Notes: a model not told the origin generated them from the letters alone. Shown: positions 1-10,156, counted from the stretch's first letter. The stretch is DNA of 64,000 nt from an uncultured Lachnospiraceae bacterium (GCA_902788035.1 CADAIL010000011.1:1-64000), one strand, 5' to 3'. Numbers and translations are program-made.

Positions 1-759
1 AACAAAGTTGCAGAGTCTGCGGGACATATCCGGCTGTCCACCGTAAGTCAGTCAAAAGTCCGGACAATTCTTGAGGAGGCAGATATTAAGCCGAATAAGA
101 TCAGATATTACTGCGAAAAACGGGATCCGGATTTTGACCAGAAGATGCATAATGTCCTGCTGGTCTATAAGCAGTTGTCTTTTCAGTTCGACGAAAATGG
201 GCAGCTCCTTCCGTTCGATGCTGAGGAACCCGAGGTTCATGTCCTCTCTTATGATGAAAAGCCAGGAATACAGGCTATTGCTACTACCTCGGATGATCTA
301 AGGCCGGATAAGGACCATTCAACAATCGACAGGGATTACGAATACAAACGGCTTGGAACTGTTTCCCTGCTTGCAGGTATAGATCTGCAGACAGGAGAGG
401 CTATTCCCCTGGTAAGGGACAAGCACAGCAGCAAAGAATATATTGAATTTCTTCAACTGTTGGATTCAAAGTATCCTAAGGGGGACAAAATCCGCCTGGT
501 ACTGGATAACCTCAAGGTTCATACATCAGATGCAACCAGAAAATATCTGGCTACTGTTCCGGGTAGATTTGAGTTCGTATTTACTCCCAAACATGCTTCC
601 TGGCTCAACCTTGTAGAAGGCTTTTTCAGCAAGATGACAAGGCAGATGCTAAAGGGTATCAGAGTCAAAACCAAGGAAGAACTTGTAGAACGCATTTATC
701 AGTACTTCGTTGAGGTCAATGCAGAACCTGATACATTGCCTGTAAAAAAGTCCAGTTAA
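1..759 (+). CDS. IS630 family transposase (C-terminal part)
   Basis: The reading frame is open from base 1, so the gene starts left of the window. About 252 C-terminal residues are present. They show the DDE-type catalytic core of IS630/Tc1-mariner transposases: the SYDEKPG segment with the first acidic residues, the LVLDNLKVH segment with the second aspartate, and the FTPKHASWLNLVEGFF segment with the last glutamate. The start of the visible part resembles the helix-turn-helix linker region (LSTVSQSKVRTILEEADI). The protein would catalyse cut-and-paste transposition at TA targets. No frameshift is seen, so it may be active. Confidence 0.9.
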   Translation, partial: NKVAESAGHIRLSTVSQSKVRTILEEADIKPNKIRYYCEKRDPDFDQKMHNVLLVYKQLSFQFDENGQLLPFDAEEPEVHVLSYDEKPGIQAIATTSDDLRPDKDHSTIDRDYEYKRLGTVSLLAGIDLQTGEAIPLVRDKHSSKEYIEFLQLLDSKYPKGDKIRLVLDNLKVHTSDATRKYLATVPGRFEFVFTPKHASWLNLVEGFFSKMTRQMLKGIRVKTKEELVERIYQYFVEVNAEPDTLPVKKSS

Positions 760-775
760 TTATTAACGTTTATAC
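1..775 (+). mobile_element. IS630-family insertion sequence, right part
   Basis: This is the right-hand part of an IS630-type element; the left end lies outside the window. The right boundary is placed at about 774-777. From the CTAG at 775-778 rightward the sequence follows the neighbouring paralogous gene (same stretch at about 3683), and to the left the similarity stops abruptly. IS630 elements are known to insert at the TA of CTAG and to duplicate TA, which fits. The element truncates the gene at 756-3086. The terminal inverted repeat cannot be confirmed because the other end is missing. Confidence 0.85.
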
Positions 776-3086
776 TAGTGAGTGCAGGTTCATCCAGATC
801 ATACAAATCAACACTTCGTACGGACATAGATCTCAAAACAGAAAGCATCTGCTCAATCACTTCTTCTATGTCTCTATCTTCAAATCTATTGATGATTCCA
901 AGGATCTCATCTACATTTATAGCCTGCTTAAATACTTTCGAATAGACCTGTGATATACCTGTGTTCTTACAACCGACTAACATCGCATAGTCAAAACAAT
1001 CTTCTCTTCCATCCTTGCAATAGGCTATATATTCATCCGCATGAAGACCAAACACTTTATTAATCGCATAAATCGATTCCCGCATCATATCAAGATATGA
1101 GTTGATTGGATGCTCTTTCTGATTTTCTGTAGTTGCATATATATCAAGATGGTTGTCCCTGATACGTACCAGAGATGTCCATCCACACTGTCTGCGTTCA
1201 AATATCGCCCCAGTTCTCCACACAATGTTGGTATTCAGCTCATAGCCATGACGTACCATGAAGCGATGGAGTACATTTTCAGGTAAATACAGATACTCAA
1301 AACTGATATGGACTACATCCTCTAAATTAAATGAAGTTATCTCCTTTGGTTCATTTTCATCGCAGAGCATCGGTATAAAGAAGCGCTCAGGCTCCAACCT
1401 GTAGATAAGGCTAAAGTTCAACAGGACATTAATGATATACTGAATCTCCTGAGGTTGATATTGTATCTCCGGCCACACTTTCTTAATATTCTCATCAGAG
1501 ACCTTTTTACATATAAGTTCATGAATATCTGTCTCAGAAATGATGCCATTCTTCGCATATTCCCGTCCGTTAAACACCAGAATATACAGGGCGTTAAGCA
1601 GCCACCTGGGTTTCAGCACCATATACTGTTTTGATACCGGATGCTTCCCGCTATAGAAACAAACTCCCAGATCCTGATACCATCTGATGATCTGATCAAG
1701 CAGCTCAGCCTTGGTCCCCACTCCATTATCCTGGCACTTCAAATAAAACTCATCGGATGTAATATAGTCCTTCGGCATCTCTTGAAGATCATTCATCAGA
1801 GAAAGCCAGGACTTCGAAAAAGCTGTGTGGACAGTTTCCATATCCGACACTATCCTGCAGATCTCATCACGGACTTCCGAAAGAAAATCTTTTTTTGTAT
1901 CTTTAAGTGCTGAAATAATCCGCACGCCTTTAAGCTCCGGATACTCAGCTCGCAGACCATTTTCATTGATATTTACACTTGGGTTCTGATCCTTCTGGTT
2001 GATAACAAGTAGCACCGGAGCACCATTTGCAAAACTCTGAATATTTCTGATCCAGTACCAAGCCTGTTCGTTGGCCTTGTTATCCCTAGCATTTGTCACC
2101 ACTACATACAATGTCCGGTTAGTAAGGAACAGCCGGTGCATGGAATGCATTATTGCCTGCCCGCCGAAATCCCAGAAATGCAGTTCAATCTCTTCATCTC
2201 CAATCCTGTATTTTTTTGAACTGATGCATATACCGGGAGTTGATTCCCCGTCAAAGTCGGGAATCTTCTCTCCATTTCGCATAAGCCGTTCAATCATCAA
2301 GGTTTTCCCGGCTCCGCCGTCTCCGAGGAAGACAACCTTACATTCATTGATGGGCACCTTATCTTGAGACCTATAATAGGCACGAATCAATTCACGGTCT
2401 TGACTAAATATCTCTATGGGCTGTTCTGTTAGTTGTAAACCACCTATAAAAATACCGTCTTTATCTAAACTCAGAAAAGAGAAGTCACTTATAAATTCAA
2501 TATCCAAATCCAATAAACTCTCTGGTAGTTTAGATAAAACATTATCTTCCAAAACAAGAGTTTTTAAACAAGGCATCCCCCCTATAGTATTTGGCAAAGT
2601 ATTAATTTGGGTTCCTGACAAATTAAGATATTCAATATTTTGAAAAGAACATAAAAAATCTGGTACTCTTTTTAATGGCGTATAGCCAAGATCCAATATC
2701 TTTAGCTTTTTTAAATTCTTTAGGCTTTCCGGCAACCTATTTATATAAGTATGTCGTAAGCTTAATTTTTCCAGATTCACCAAGTTACCAATAGTATCAG
2801 GCAAACTATTAATAAATGTTCTATATAAATCCAGTTCTTTAAGGTTACTTAGGCATCCTATTTCTTCTGGAATACTGTTCAAATGTGTATTACTTAAATA
2901 TAGTACTCGCAGATTTGTTAGTCTTCCGATACTCTTAGGCAATACTCTCGGTTGGCTGCTTTGAATTTCATATTCACTATCCCATTTTATGGTCTGTTGA
3001 GTAGCTAATATTTCTTGCTCGATCTTTGTTGGCATATAGCCTCTATCAATTCTTGTCAATAGCATATATATTTCTTGATCTGTCAT
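756..3086 (-). pseudogene. LRR-Roc-COR GTPase, 3' end lost to IS630
   Basis: The start at 3086 is chosen because a GGAGGGG ribosome site precedes it and the protein then begins like its paralogue (MTDQEIYML versus MTDKDIYEL); a start 36 bases further upstream is possible but less likely. Visible order: a short N-terminal helix, about seven leucine-rich repeats (roughly residues 55-210, with LPxSIGxLxNL-type units), a Roc GTPase with P-loop GDGGAGKT (about residue 260), WDFGGQ and NQKD motifs, and a COR domain. It stops at residue 776, just after EPALT, where the paralogue has about 165 more residues carrying a nuclease-like domain. The last five residues come from the insertion element. The rest may sit on the other side of the element, outside the window. 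Probably inactive as an effector. Confidence 0.85.
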
Positions 3087-3189
3087 TATCGTACCCCTCC
3101 CATAATAATATCCTACTTCCAATGAATTAATCTTTCATAATTACATCACTATCTTAAGATCCTAAAGACTTGTTATCATCAGCCCATAT

Positions 3190-6096
3190 CTACCTTCTCG
3201 CGTCCAAGGCAATTCTCTGCCTTGCATCACCCGACAGCTGCAGCACAAAGTGATACACCGGCATCGTATGCCCTGTCTCAGGTACCATATGCTCTGTTTT
3301 CACATACCGAGTACCATTTATTCCAGTTTTTCTATCTATAAGAATCGGTGCGAATTTCTCTCTCTTCTCCATTAAGTTATCCAACTTTTCACAGATATAA
3401 TCAAAGGCCTCCTCCCAGTCCTTATCCTTATTGATGGAAAGAGTGATACCCGCTCTGAAGTTAGGATTGAGGTAGCCCATAAGCTGCTCATATTGTTTAC
3501 TAAAATTCTCGATGACTTTATTTTCAAGAATGTACCAGTCCAGCTTGATGCCTTCATTTTGACTGAAGAAATACAGATCCGTTTCTCCTATTGTTTTCTT
3601 TGCCCTACCCAGAGTATACTCACGGGCAATTTGGATTCCGAATCTTGCGTTTAGAACCGGCTCCACTGCTTCCTGAAACGTCCTAGTGAGTGCAGGTTCA
3701 TCCAGATTATTCAAATCAACACTACGCCCTGTCATAGATTTCAGAACAGAAAGCATCTGCTCAACTATCAATTCCGTCTGCTCATCTTTCGATCTGCTTA
3801 AAATTCCAAGAATCTCTTCGATATCAATCGGCTGATCGAACACTTCTGAATAGACCTGCCTGATACCCGTCTTCCTGCTACCAATAAGCGTTCTATACTT
3901 GAATCGTTCTTCTTTTCCATCTCTGCGATAGGCTATATATTCATCCGCTTGAAGACCGAACGCTCTGTTGATTTCATAAACCGATTCCCGCAACATATCA
4001 AGATATGAGTTGATTGGATGCTCTTTCTGATTTTCTGTAGATGCAAACACATCGAGACTGTTATCTCTGATACGTACCAAAGACTTCCATCCCAACTGTC
4101 TGCGCTCAAATATCGCCCCCGTTCTCCACACAACATCAGTGTTCAGCTCATAGCCGTGACGTACCATCAGGCGATGGAGTACATTTTCAGGCAAATACCT
4201 ATAGTCAAAGCTGATATGGACTGCATCGTCTGAATCAAATGAAGTTATCTTCTTTGGTTCATTTTCATCACACAGCATCGGTATAAAGAAGCGCTCAGAC
4301 CCAAGCCTATAGATAAGGCTAAAATTTAACAGGACATTAATGATATATTGAATCTCCTGAGGCCGATATTGTATTTCCGGCCACACTTTCTTGATGTTCT
4401 CATCAGAGACCTTTTTACATATAAGTTCATGAATGTCTGTCTCGGTAATAATGCCCTTCTTCGCATATTCCCGCCCATTGAACGCCAGTATATACAAGGC
4501 GTTTAGCAGCCATCTGGGTTTCAACACCATGTACTGTTTTGATAAAGGATGCTTTGCGCTATAGAAGCACACTCCCAGATCCTGATACCATCTGATGATT
4601 TTATCAAGAAGGTCCGCCTCGGTCCCCACTCCATTATCTTGGCATTTCAAATAAAACTCATCGGATGTAATATAATCCTCCGGCATCTCCTGAAGATCAT
4701 TCATCAAAGACAGCCAGGTTTTAGAAAAAGGTGTGTGGACAGTTTCCATATCCGATACTATCCTGCAGATCTCATCACGGACTTCCGAAAGAAAATCTTT
4801 TTTTGTATCTTTAAGTGCTGAAATAATCTGCACACCTTTAAGATCTGGATACTCAGCTCGCAGACCATTTTCATTGATATTTACACTGGGGTTCTGATCC
4901 TTCTGGTTGATAACAAGTAACACTGGGGCACCATTTGCAAAACTCTGAATATTTCTGATCCAGTACCAAGCCTGTTCGTTGGCCTTGTTGTCCCTAGCAT
5001 TTGTCACCACAACATACAGCGTCCGGTTAGTAAGGAACAGCCGGTGCATAGAATGCATAATTGCCTGCCCGCCGAAATCCCAGAAATGCAGTTCAATCTC
5101 TTCATTTCCAATCCTGTATTTTTTTGAACTGATGCAGATGCCGGGAGTTGATTCCCCGGTAAATTCGGGAATCTTCTCTCCATTTTGCATAAGCCGTTCA
5201 ATCATCAAGGTTTTTCCGGCTCCGCCGTCTCCAAGGAAGACGACCTTGCACTCATTGATTGGTACTTTATCCTGAGTACTATAATAAGCTCTAATTAGTT
5301 CACGATCTTGACTAAAAATTTCAGTAGGTTGCTGACCTATATTAAGCTTATATATATAAATACCAGGGACGTGTAAAGTCTGGTGTTGCTCAAAACTAAA
5401 CTCCAAATTTAAATCTAAAAAACTTTTTGGAATAAAAGGGATTCTTGAATGACGCAAATCGATAAACCGTAAGCATTTTAATTCGGATAAAACACTTATA
5501 TCCCCCAATTCACGATTATATGATAAATCAAGTGTCGTTAATTTGGTTAATCCAGCCAGTGGATTAATATTATGCAATTTGTTGTTACCAGATAGAACTA
5601 AACGAGATAAATTCTTTAATTCACTTAATGCTGTTATGTTAGAAATACTTGTTCCACCCAATCCAAGAAAGCGCAACGATCTTAGCCTTGATATAACATC
5701 AATATTTTTTAACCTCTTATTTCCTGATAACCCAAGGCTAGTAATCTTTGTCATACCTTTCAAAGGCTGTATATTTTTTACATTTGCGCGATATAAATCC
5801 AGATATGTAAGATTTGTCAGACAGCTCAACGCACTGATATCTTCCACAGCCGTGTAACACAAATTTAGATTCTTTAACGAATGCATCCCTCTTAAAGGTG
5901 ATATGTCAGACAAGTTTCTATTTTGTCCCAAATCAAGTTCTTTTAGAGATGTTAACATGCAAATACTTTTAGGTAACTCTAAGATATTCTTCCATGTAAT
6001 ACTAGTTACCGAGGATAGTTGCTGATTTTCCTCCTTAGTCAACGTATATCCTTTATCAACCGTAATCAATAATTCATATATATCTTTATCTGTCAT
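3190..6096 (-). CDS. LRR-Roc-COR GTPase with C-terminal PD-(D/E)xK-like domain
   Basis: A 968-residue protein, complete. An AGAGGGC ribosome site precedes the ATG. Order: N-terminal segment, leucine-rich repeats of the SDS22/internalin type (about residues 35-225), Roc GTPase (P-loop GDGGAGKT near residue 290, WDFGGQ, NQKD), COR domain, then a C-terminal domain of about 150 residues. That domain has T-D840 followed by E858-N-K860 and a QYEQLMGYL helix, which matches the PD-(D/E)xK nuclease pattern; this is inferred from motif spacing alone. Roc-COR proteins dimerise through COR and switch with GTP. Together the parts suggest an NLR-like sensor with a nuclease effector, plausibly antiphage, but no function is proven. 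The gene is AT-richer than the core genes and lies downstream of the conjugation genes after an AT-rich gap (6097-6299) in which no clear promoter was found. Confidence 0.85.
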   Translation of the reverse strand: MTDKDIYELLITVDKGYTLTKEENQQLSSVTSITWKNILELPKSICMLTSLKELDLGQNRNLSDISPLRGMHSLKNLNLCYTAVEDISALSCLTNLTYLDLYRANVKNIQPLKGMTKITSLGLSGNKRLKNIDVISRLRSLRFLGLGGTSISNITALSELKNLSRLVLSGNNKLHNINPLAGLTKLTTLDLSYNRELGDISVLSELKCLRFIDLRHSRIPFIPKSFLDLNLEFSFEQHQTLHVPGIYIYKLNIGQQPTEIFSQDRELIRAYYSTQDKVPINECKVVFLGDGGAGKTLMIERLMQNGEKIPEFTGESTPGICISSKKYRIGNEEIELHFWDFGGQAIMHSMHRLFLTNRTLYVVVTNARDNKANEQAWYWIRNIQSFANGAPVLLVINQKDQNPSVNINENGLRAEYPDLKGVQIISALKDTKKDFLSEVRDEICRIVSDMETVHTPFSKTWLSLMNDLQEMPEDYITSDEFYLKCQDNGVGTEADLLDKIIRWYQDLGVCFYSAKHPLSKQYMVLKPRWLLNALYILAFNGREYAKKGIITETDIHELICKKVSDENIKKVWPEIQYRPQEIQYIINVLLNFSLIYRLGSERFFIPMLCDENEPKKITSFDSDDAVHISFDYRYLPENVLHRLMVRHGYELNTDVVWRTGAIFERRQLGWKSLVRIRDNSLDVFASTENQKEHPINSYLDMLRESVYEINRAFGLQADEYIAYRRDGKEERFKYRTLIGSRKTGIRQVYSEVFDQPIDIEEILGILSRSKDEQTELIVEQMLSVLKSMTGRSVDLNNLDEPALTRTFQEAVEPVLNARFGIQIAREYTLGRAKKTIGETDLYFFSQNEGIKLDWYILENKVIENFSKQYEQLMGYLNPNFRAGITLSINKDKDWEEAFDYICEKLDNLMEKREKFAPILIDRKTGINGTRYVKTEHMVPETGHTMPVYHFVLQLSGDARQRIALDARR

Positions 6097-6299
6097 TAAT
6101 TGCCCTCTCGTCTAAACAGGTAAAAAACTACATATTGGCAATTGGTAAGTTTTACTTTAGTTTCATTCTGCCAATAAGTAATAAATGTCTATGTATAATA
6201 CTTACTATAACATTTTTAAGACGCAAATAATAATCTAAATATACACACGAAATTATTTCTTATGGTTGAAGTAACATTTCCATCCAGCCCATATATTCC

Positions 6300-8087
6300 T
6301 CAGGCTTTTATAACCTCATATTCGTCACTGGATCGCAACTTCATCTTCCGATCCAAGTATTTCTCTATGCTAAACCAGTTCTTGTCGTCAGCATCCGCCG
6401 TGTATTTATAATTTGGGTGCTTCGTCAGATCATATTTATCCGACATGAAGGGACGCACTCCACGAAGCTGTAAAATACACTTACTTCCATCGAGGACCGC
6501 CAACTCATCTACGCTCATCAAATCTTTACCGAGCTTCTGATAGTTCAACGAATGTGACTGCTCACGTCCTCGATTCTCTCCTGTATTGAATGTATCGATT
6601 GTCTCCTTTCCCAAAGCCTGATTTAATTCCTTTAATGTAGTCGGTTCTGCACCACCAAGGAATAATCGGGAGTCCATATTGCCCACAATTGTATCCGCGT
6701 TGTCCTTATAAATCGCCTTCAGCTGTGACTGGGCCTGCAGGACCAGACAAGCTGAAATTTCACGACTTCGAATAGTTGCCACCAGTTTTTCAAGATTCGG
6801 GATCTGTCCGATATTTGCTGCCTCGTCGACGAGGCACCGCACGTGAACTGGAAGCCTGCCGCCATATATGTCATCAGCCTTTTCACATAGAAGGTTAAAC
6901 AGCTGAGTGTATACCATGGAAATCAAGAAGTTAAACGTTGAATCCGTGTCTGACATGATCAGGAATAGCGCTGTCTTCCTGTCTCCAAGCGTATCAAGCT
7001 CCAGTTCATCATAAGCAGTTATGTCTCTAAGCTCCTGAATATCGAACGGGGCGAGCCTCGCCCCGCACGAAATCAATATACTTTTAGCTGTTTTGCCCGC
7101 CGCCAGCTTGTATTTTTTATATTGTCGTACTGCAAAGTGCCTCGGGTTCTTTTTTTCCAATGCCTCAAACATTAAATCCACCGGATTTTGATAATCCTCA
7201 TCATCCTCACGCACTTCCGAAGCGTTAAGCAGCTCGATCAAAGTTGCGAAGTTTTGCTCTTCTTCTGGCGCTTCATAGTGGATGTATCCTATGAGCGCTG
7301 TATAGAGCAGGGTCTCCGCTTTCACCCAGAAATCATCATTGGCTTTGCCATCTCCTTTTGTATTTGCAATCAATGTCGTGACCAGCTTTAGTATATCCTT
7401 TTCCGAATGTATATACGCCATCGGGTTATAATGCATGCTTTTGTGAAAGTTGATCGTATTGAAGATTTTTATCTTGTACCCGAAGTGCAGGAGTGCTTTT
7501 CCACATTCACAAACTACTGTGCCTTTTGGATCCGTGACAACAAATGAAACCGGGAACTTTTTTGAGCAGCACTGCAAAAGATTGGGCTTAATAAAAAACC
7601 TGGTCTTACCTGATCCGGATCCACCGACGACTAATACATTCTTATTCCTTGCATTTGCAGGATTTTTTGGCCGGTTGCTCATCATAAGCATCTCAGTCTT
7701 TGTCAGGATGATATTGTCCTCAAAATCCGGTGCGACAAACGGTGAAATGTCTTTTTTTGTTCCCCATCGTGCCGATCCATACTCGACATTGTGTCTGTAT
7801 TTCTTTGCATCCTTGCTCTTCAAATATACAGCAATACGCAGTATTGCTCCAGATAAAATGCCAAACAGCAGATCCAAGATATGCAGACTCGGAAGCGGAC
7901 GCTGTAGCATTAACGGTAGATAACGAATAAAAGATGTGACCTTCTCAGAAGAATTGCTTCCGGGTGATAACCGCCACGCTTTGCCGATTACGGTCATAAA
8001 CAGCCCTGTGCAAATGTAAGGAAGCGACATTATCAGATATTTCTTTATATCGTCCCACTGAAGGTTCAGATCAAATTTGAATTTCAT
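6300..8087 (-). CDS. VirD4/TraG-type conjugative coupling protein
   Basis: A 595-residue type IV coupling protein. It would link the relaxosome to the transfer channel and pump DNA with ATP at the inner face of the membrane. Two hydrophobic segments lie near residues 14-35 and 55-80. The ATPase shows Walker A GGSGSGKT (about residues 153-160), a TDPKGT stretch and Walker B VDEAANIGQ (about residue 420). The length is normal for the family found in Tn1549-like elements of Clostridia. The ATG overlaps the stop of the upstream pcfB-like gene (ATGA), so the two are translationally coupled. The channel genes that usually follow are not present downstream; two LRR-GTPase genes lie there instead. 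Confidence 0.92.
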   Translation of the reverse strand: MKFKFDLNLQWDDIKKYLIMSLPYICTGLFMTVIGKAWRLSPGSNSSEKVTSFIRYLPLMLQRPLPSLHILDLLFGILSGAILRIAVYLKSKDAKKYRHNVEYGSARWGTKKDISPFVAPDFEDNIILTKTEMLMMSNRPKNPANARNKNVLVVGGSGSGKTRFFIKPNLLQCCSKKFPVSFVVTDPKGTVVCECGKALLHFGYKIKIFNTINFHKSMHYNPMAYIHSEKDILKLVTTLIANTKGDGKANDDFWVKAETLLYTALIGYIHYEAPEEEQNFATLIELLNASEVREDDEDYQNPVDLMFEALEKKNPRHFAVRQYKKYKLAAGKTAKSILISCGARLAPFDIQELRDITAYDELELDTLGDRKTALFLIMSDTDSTFNFLISMVYTQLFNLLCEKADDIYGGRLPVHVRCLVDEAANIGQIPNLEKLVATIRSREISACLVLQAQSQLKAIYKDNADTIVGNMDSRLFLGGAEPTTLKELNQALGKETIDTFNTGENRGREQSHSLNYQKLGKDLMSVDELAVLDGSKCILQLRGVRPFMSDKYDLTKHPNYKYTADADDKNWFSIEKYLDRKMKLRSSDEYEVIKA

Positions 8088-8569
8088 AGCGTTAAATCCT
8101 GATGAAGGTTCTTAACGTGATCGGCAGCTTTCTGGGGAAGCGATGCAGCAATAGCAACAGCCTTATGAAGTTCAGCAAGGACACTTTTCCGGGTTTGCTG
8201 TTTCTTCAGGACTTTTGCTGAGTACTCTTTAAAGGCTGCCGTCATTGCATCTGCGTCCTTTGCTTTAAAAAAGACAATGTATCTTGGCGGAACTTCTGAT
8301 GCATCCTTCCGTATTGCATAATCAATGCCATATTTACCTGCTACACGTTGGAAATCCTTTAAATCGGTCTTCGCAATATCAATTGATGAAACACCCTGAT
8401 TTTGACCAAGCAGCTGTTTAACGCTCTGCTTGCCTGTAGACTTGCTTTCTTCCCAGGCATGCTTCCTGTTTTTCAGATAATTCAGCGCAAGACCAACGAC
8501 TACTCTTGCCGTAAGTTTAGTTGTGCTGACTGCCAGATTAAAAGTTTTATTCTCGATTTCCTCTTGCAA
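8084..8569 (-). CDS. PcfB family conjugation protein (DUF3801)
   Basis: A 161-residue soluble protein with the PcfB/DUF3801 N-terminus (NLAVSTTKLTARVV) and a central segment about PPRYIVFFKAKDADAM. In enterococcal pCF10, PcfB-like proteins work with the coupling protein in conjugation, and here the gene overlaps the VirD4-like gene by four bases. The only possible start in this frame is TTG at 8569, since a stop codon lies two codons upstream; no convincing ribosome site is seen before it, which suggests weak or coupled translation. Confidence 0.85.
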   Translation of the reverse strand: MQEEIENKTFNLAVSTTKLTARVVVGLALNYLKNRKHAWEESKSTGKQSVKQLLGQNQGVSSIDIAKTDLKDFQRVAGKYGIDYAIRKDASEVPPRYIVFFKAKDADAMTAAFKEYSAKVLKKQQTRKSVLAELHKAVAIAASLPQKAADHVKNLHQDLTL

Positions 8570-8628
8570 TAATTATTAGTCCGGTTCAACAAATGACTCG
8601 CCGGGCATCCTCCTTCCTTATAGATTAA

Positions 8629-8651
8629 GGGGCTGCTCACTATGCAGCCCC
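8629..8651 (-). terminator. Strong hairpin between two element genes
   Basis: A perfect 8-bp GC stem (GGGGCTGC / GCAGCCCC) with a 7-base loop lies between the 183-residue gene and pcfB. On the minus strand it is followed by only two T residues, so it is more likely an attenuator, an RNA-processing site or a weak terminator than a full stop. Confidence 0.45.
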
Positions 8652-8664
8652 AGTTATGTTCAGA

Positions 8665-9216
8665 TCACTCGTAATCAGGATAAATATCCGACAGCCTCCC
8701 CATTTTAAGCGCTGGGATCTTCACCTGATACGTTGAATACATGACTGTATTTTCTTCGATCATCTGCTTAATGCCGGCAATTTCATTTGCAGCAAATTCC
8801 GTATAATCCCCCTCATGATCAGTCATATAAAAAAGCACCGGACCAAAGATGTAAAAATCTTCATCCAGTGCAAATGTCTGGCTCTGGTGAAACTGAACGA
8901 CCAATCCTTCGCCGGCATCATATTCAATTATTCCATACTTCTCACAGCAGTAATCCAGCACAGTCGGAAAATACTCTGCACATGCCCTGCAGTTTCTGAT
9001 ATGGAAGCCACGTCCGGGAAGGTACAAGCCATACCGAGGGCCTTTTATTGAAAGGCGGCTGTTTCCTGTACATTCTTCATCCCCTATTGTATCAGAGTGA
9101 TTACCCATATAAGGGTGAATAGTGATTGCAATTCCATTATCACCTGCCATCTCGATGATAGCATCCATCAAATCATTAGCGTCTATCTTCATATTTTTGC
9201 TTTCATGTTCTGACAT
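8665..9216 (-). CDS. Uncharacterised 183-residue element protein
   Basis: I do not recognise the family. The protein is acidic and soluble, without a signal peptide or membrane segment. It has a cysteine cluster in the middle (CRAC followed by YCCEKYG, about residues 94-112) that could bind metal. An AGGAG ribosome site stands before the ATG, and the start lies four bases after the parB stop, so it belongs to the partition-conjugation operon. Its place between parB and pcfB suggests an accessory role in element maintenance or transfer, but nothing in the sequence shows which. Confidence 0.75.
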   Translation of the reverse strand: MSEHESKNMKIDANDLMDAIIEMAGDNGIAITIHPYMGNHSDTIGDEECTGNSRLSIKGPRYGLYLPGRGFHIRNCRACAEYFPTVLDYCCEKYGIIEYDAGEGLVVQFHQSQTFALDEDFYIFGPVLFYMTDHEGDYTEFAANEIAGIKQMIEENTVMYSTYQVKIPALKMGRLSDIYPDYE

Positions 9217-9220
9217 ATCT

Positions 9221-10156
9221 TTAATCTCCTATTCCCTGATTGCGATTCTTTTTTTGATACCACTGGTCCAACAGTTTTATGATCTGAGTTTCCATTTGTT
9301 TCGGTGTATAAGACTTTGGGAAATATTTGCGAAGAACGTCATGGCTGATGATGACTTTGCTTAAGTCATCTTTTTTCTCTTCGTTCATTATCTCCGACAT
9401 TGATTCCAAGGTGCACATATTAGCCTGGCTCAGCTTTTTAATTCGCTGTGCTTGAGATAGCGATGGGGCATTTTGAGAAATATCCATGGCTTCAAGAAAC
9501 TCTCTTTGTTCATTAGGCTTTATGAAAGATAGTTCAACAGCAGGATTAAATGCCAGTTGCTTATTATCAACCATTTCCAGCAACTCAGGTATTAACTCAG
9601 TTAAGCGGATATATCTCTGTAATTGCTTGTAACTCTCTCCTGCTTGAGCTGCGACTAACTCAGCTGATGTTTTTGACTTCTGGCCAACTTGGCCAGAAGT
9701 TAAATCGGATCTTGAACCCTGATGTTTTACTGCATCCAGTTTCATCCGATAAGCCCACGCCCTCTCACTCGGCAGTATCTTCTCCCTCTGCAGATTCGAA
9801 TCTACCATAAAAATGATAGCCTCATCATCGTCCATGTTCCTGACGATCACAGGTAAAGTCTCAAGCCCTGCAAGTTCCGAAGCCCGTAACCTTCTGTGCC
9901 CTGATATAATCTCATAGCCTCCGTTGGGATCCGGTCTTGCGATTGCCGGTGTCAACACGCCATACTTCTTAACGCTCTCCACGACCTTCTGCATCTCCTC
10001 ATCATCAACTACCCTGAACGGATGTCCCTCGAACTCATGGAGTTCAGATAATGGTATCTGCTGAACATGTTCCTGCTGGCCAGTCTGACGACTTTCCTCC
10101 GTGGAAAAAATGTCATCGAAGCTCTTCAAGCTGATGTTTTCGCCTCTTTTCGGCAT
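9221..10156 (-). CDS. parB: ParB/RepB/Spo0J family partition protein
   Basis: A 311-residue ParB-like protein. The N-terminal ParB/sulfiredoxin-type domain includes PLSELHEFEGHPF, the box GGYEIISGHRRLRASELAG (about residues 79-97) and the segment around DSNLQREKILPSERAWAY; a helix-turn-helix region follows (KSKTSAELVAAQAGES...LQRYIRLTEL). It would bind parS-like sites on the element and load the ParA ATPase. A GGAGGTG ribosome site supports the chosen start, which overlaps the parA end by 44 bases. No parS palindrome was recognised nearby. The pair fits an element that can replicate while excised. Confidence 0.9.
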   Translation of the reverse strand: MPKRGENISLKSFDDIFSTEESRQTGQQEHVQQIPLSELHEFEGHPFRVVDDEEMQKVVESVKKYGVLTPAIARPDPNGGYEIISGHRRLRASELAGLETLPVIVRNMDDDEAIIFMVDSNLQREKILPSERAWAYRMKLDAVKHQGSRSDLTSGQVGQKSKTSAELVAAQAGESYKQLQRYIRLTELIPELLEMVDNKQLAFNPAVELSFIKPNEQREFLEAMDISQNAPSLSQAQRIKKLSQANMCTLESMSEIMNEEKKDDLSKVIISHDVLRKYFPKSYTPKQMETQIIKLLDQWYQKKNRNQGIGD

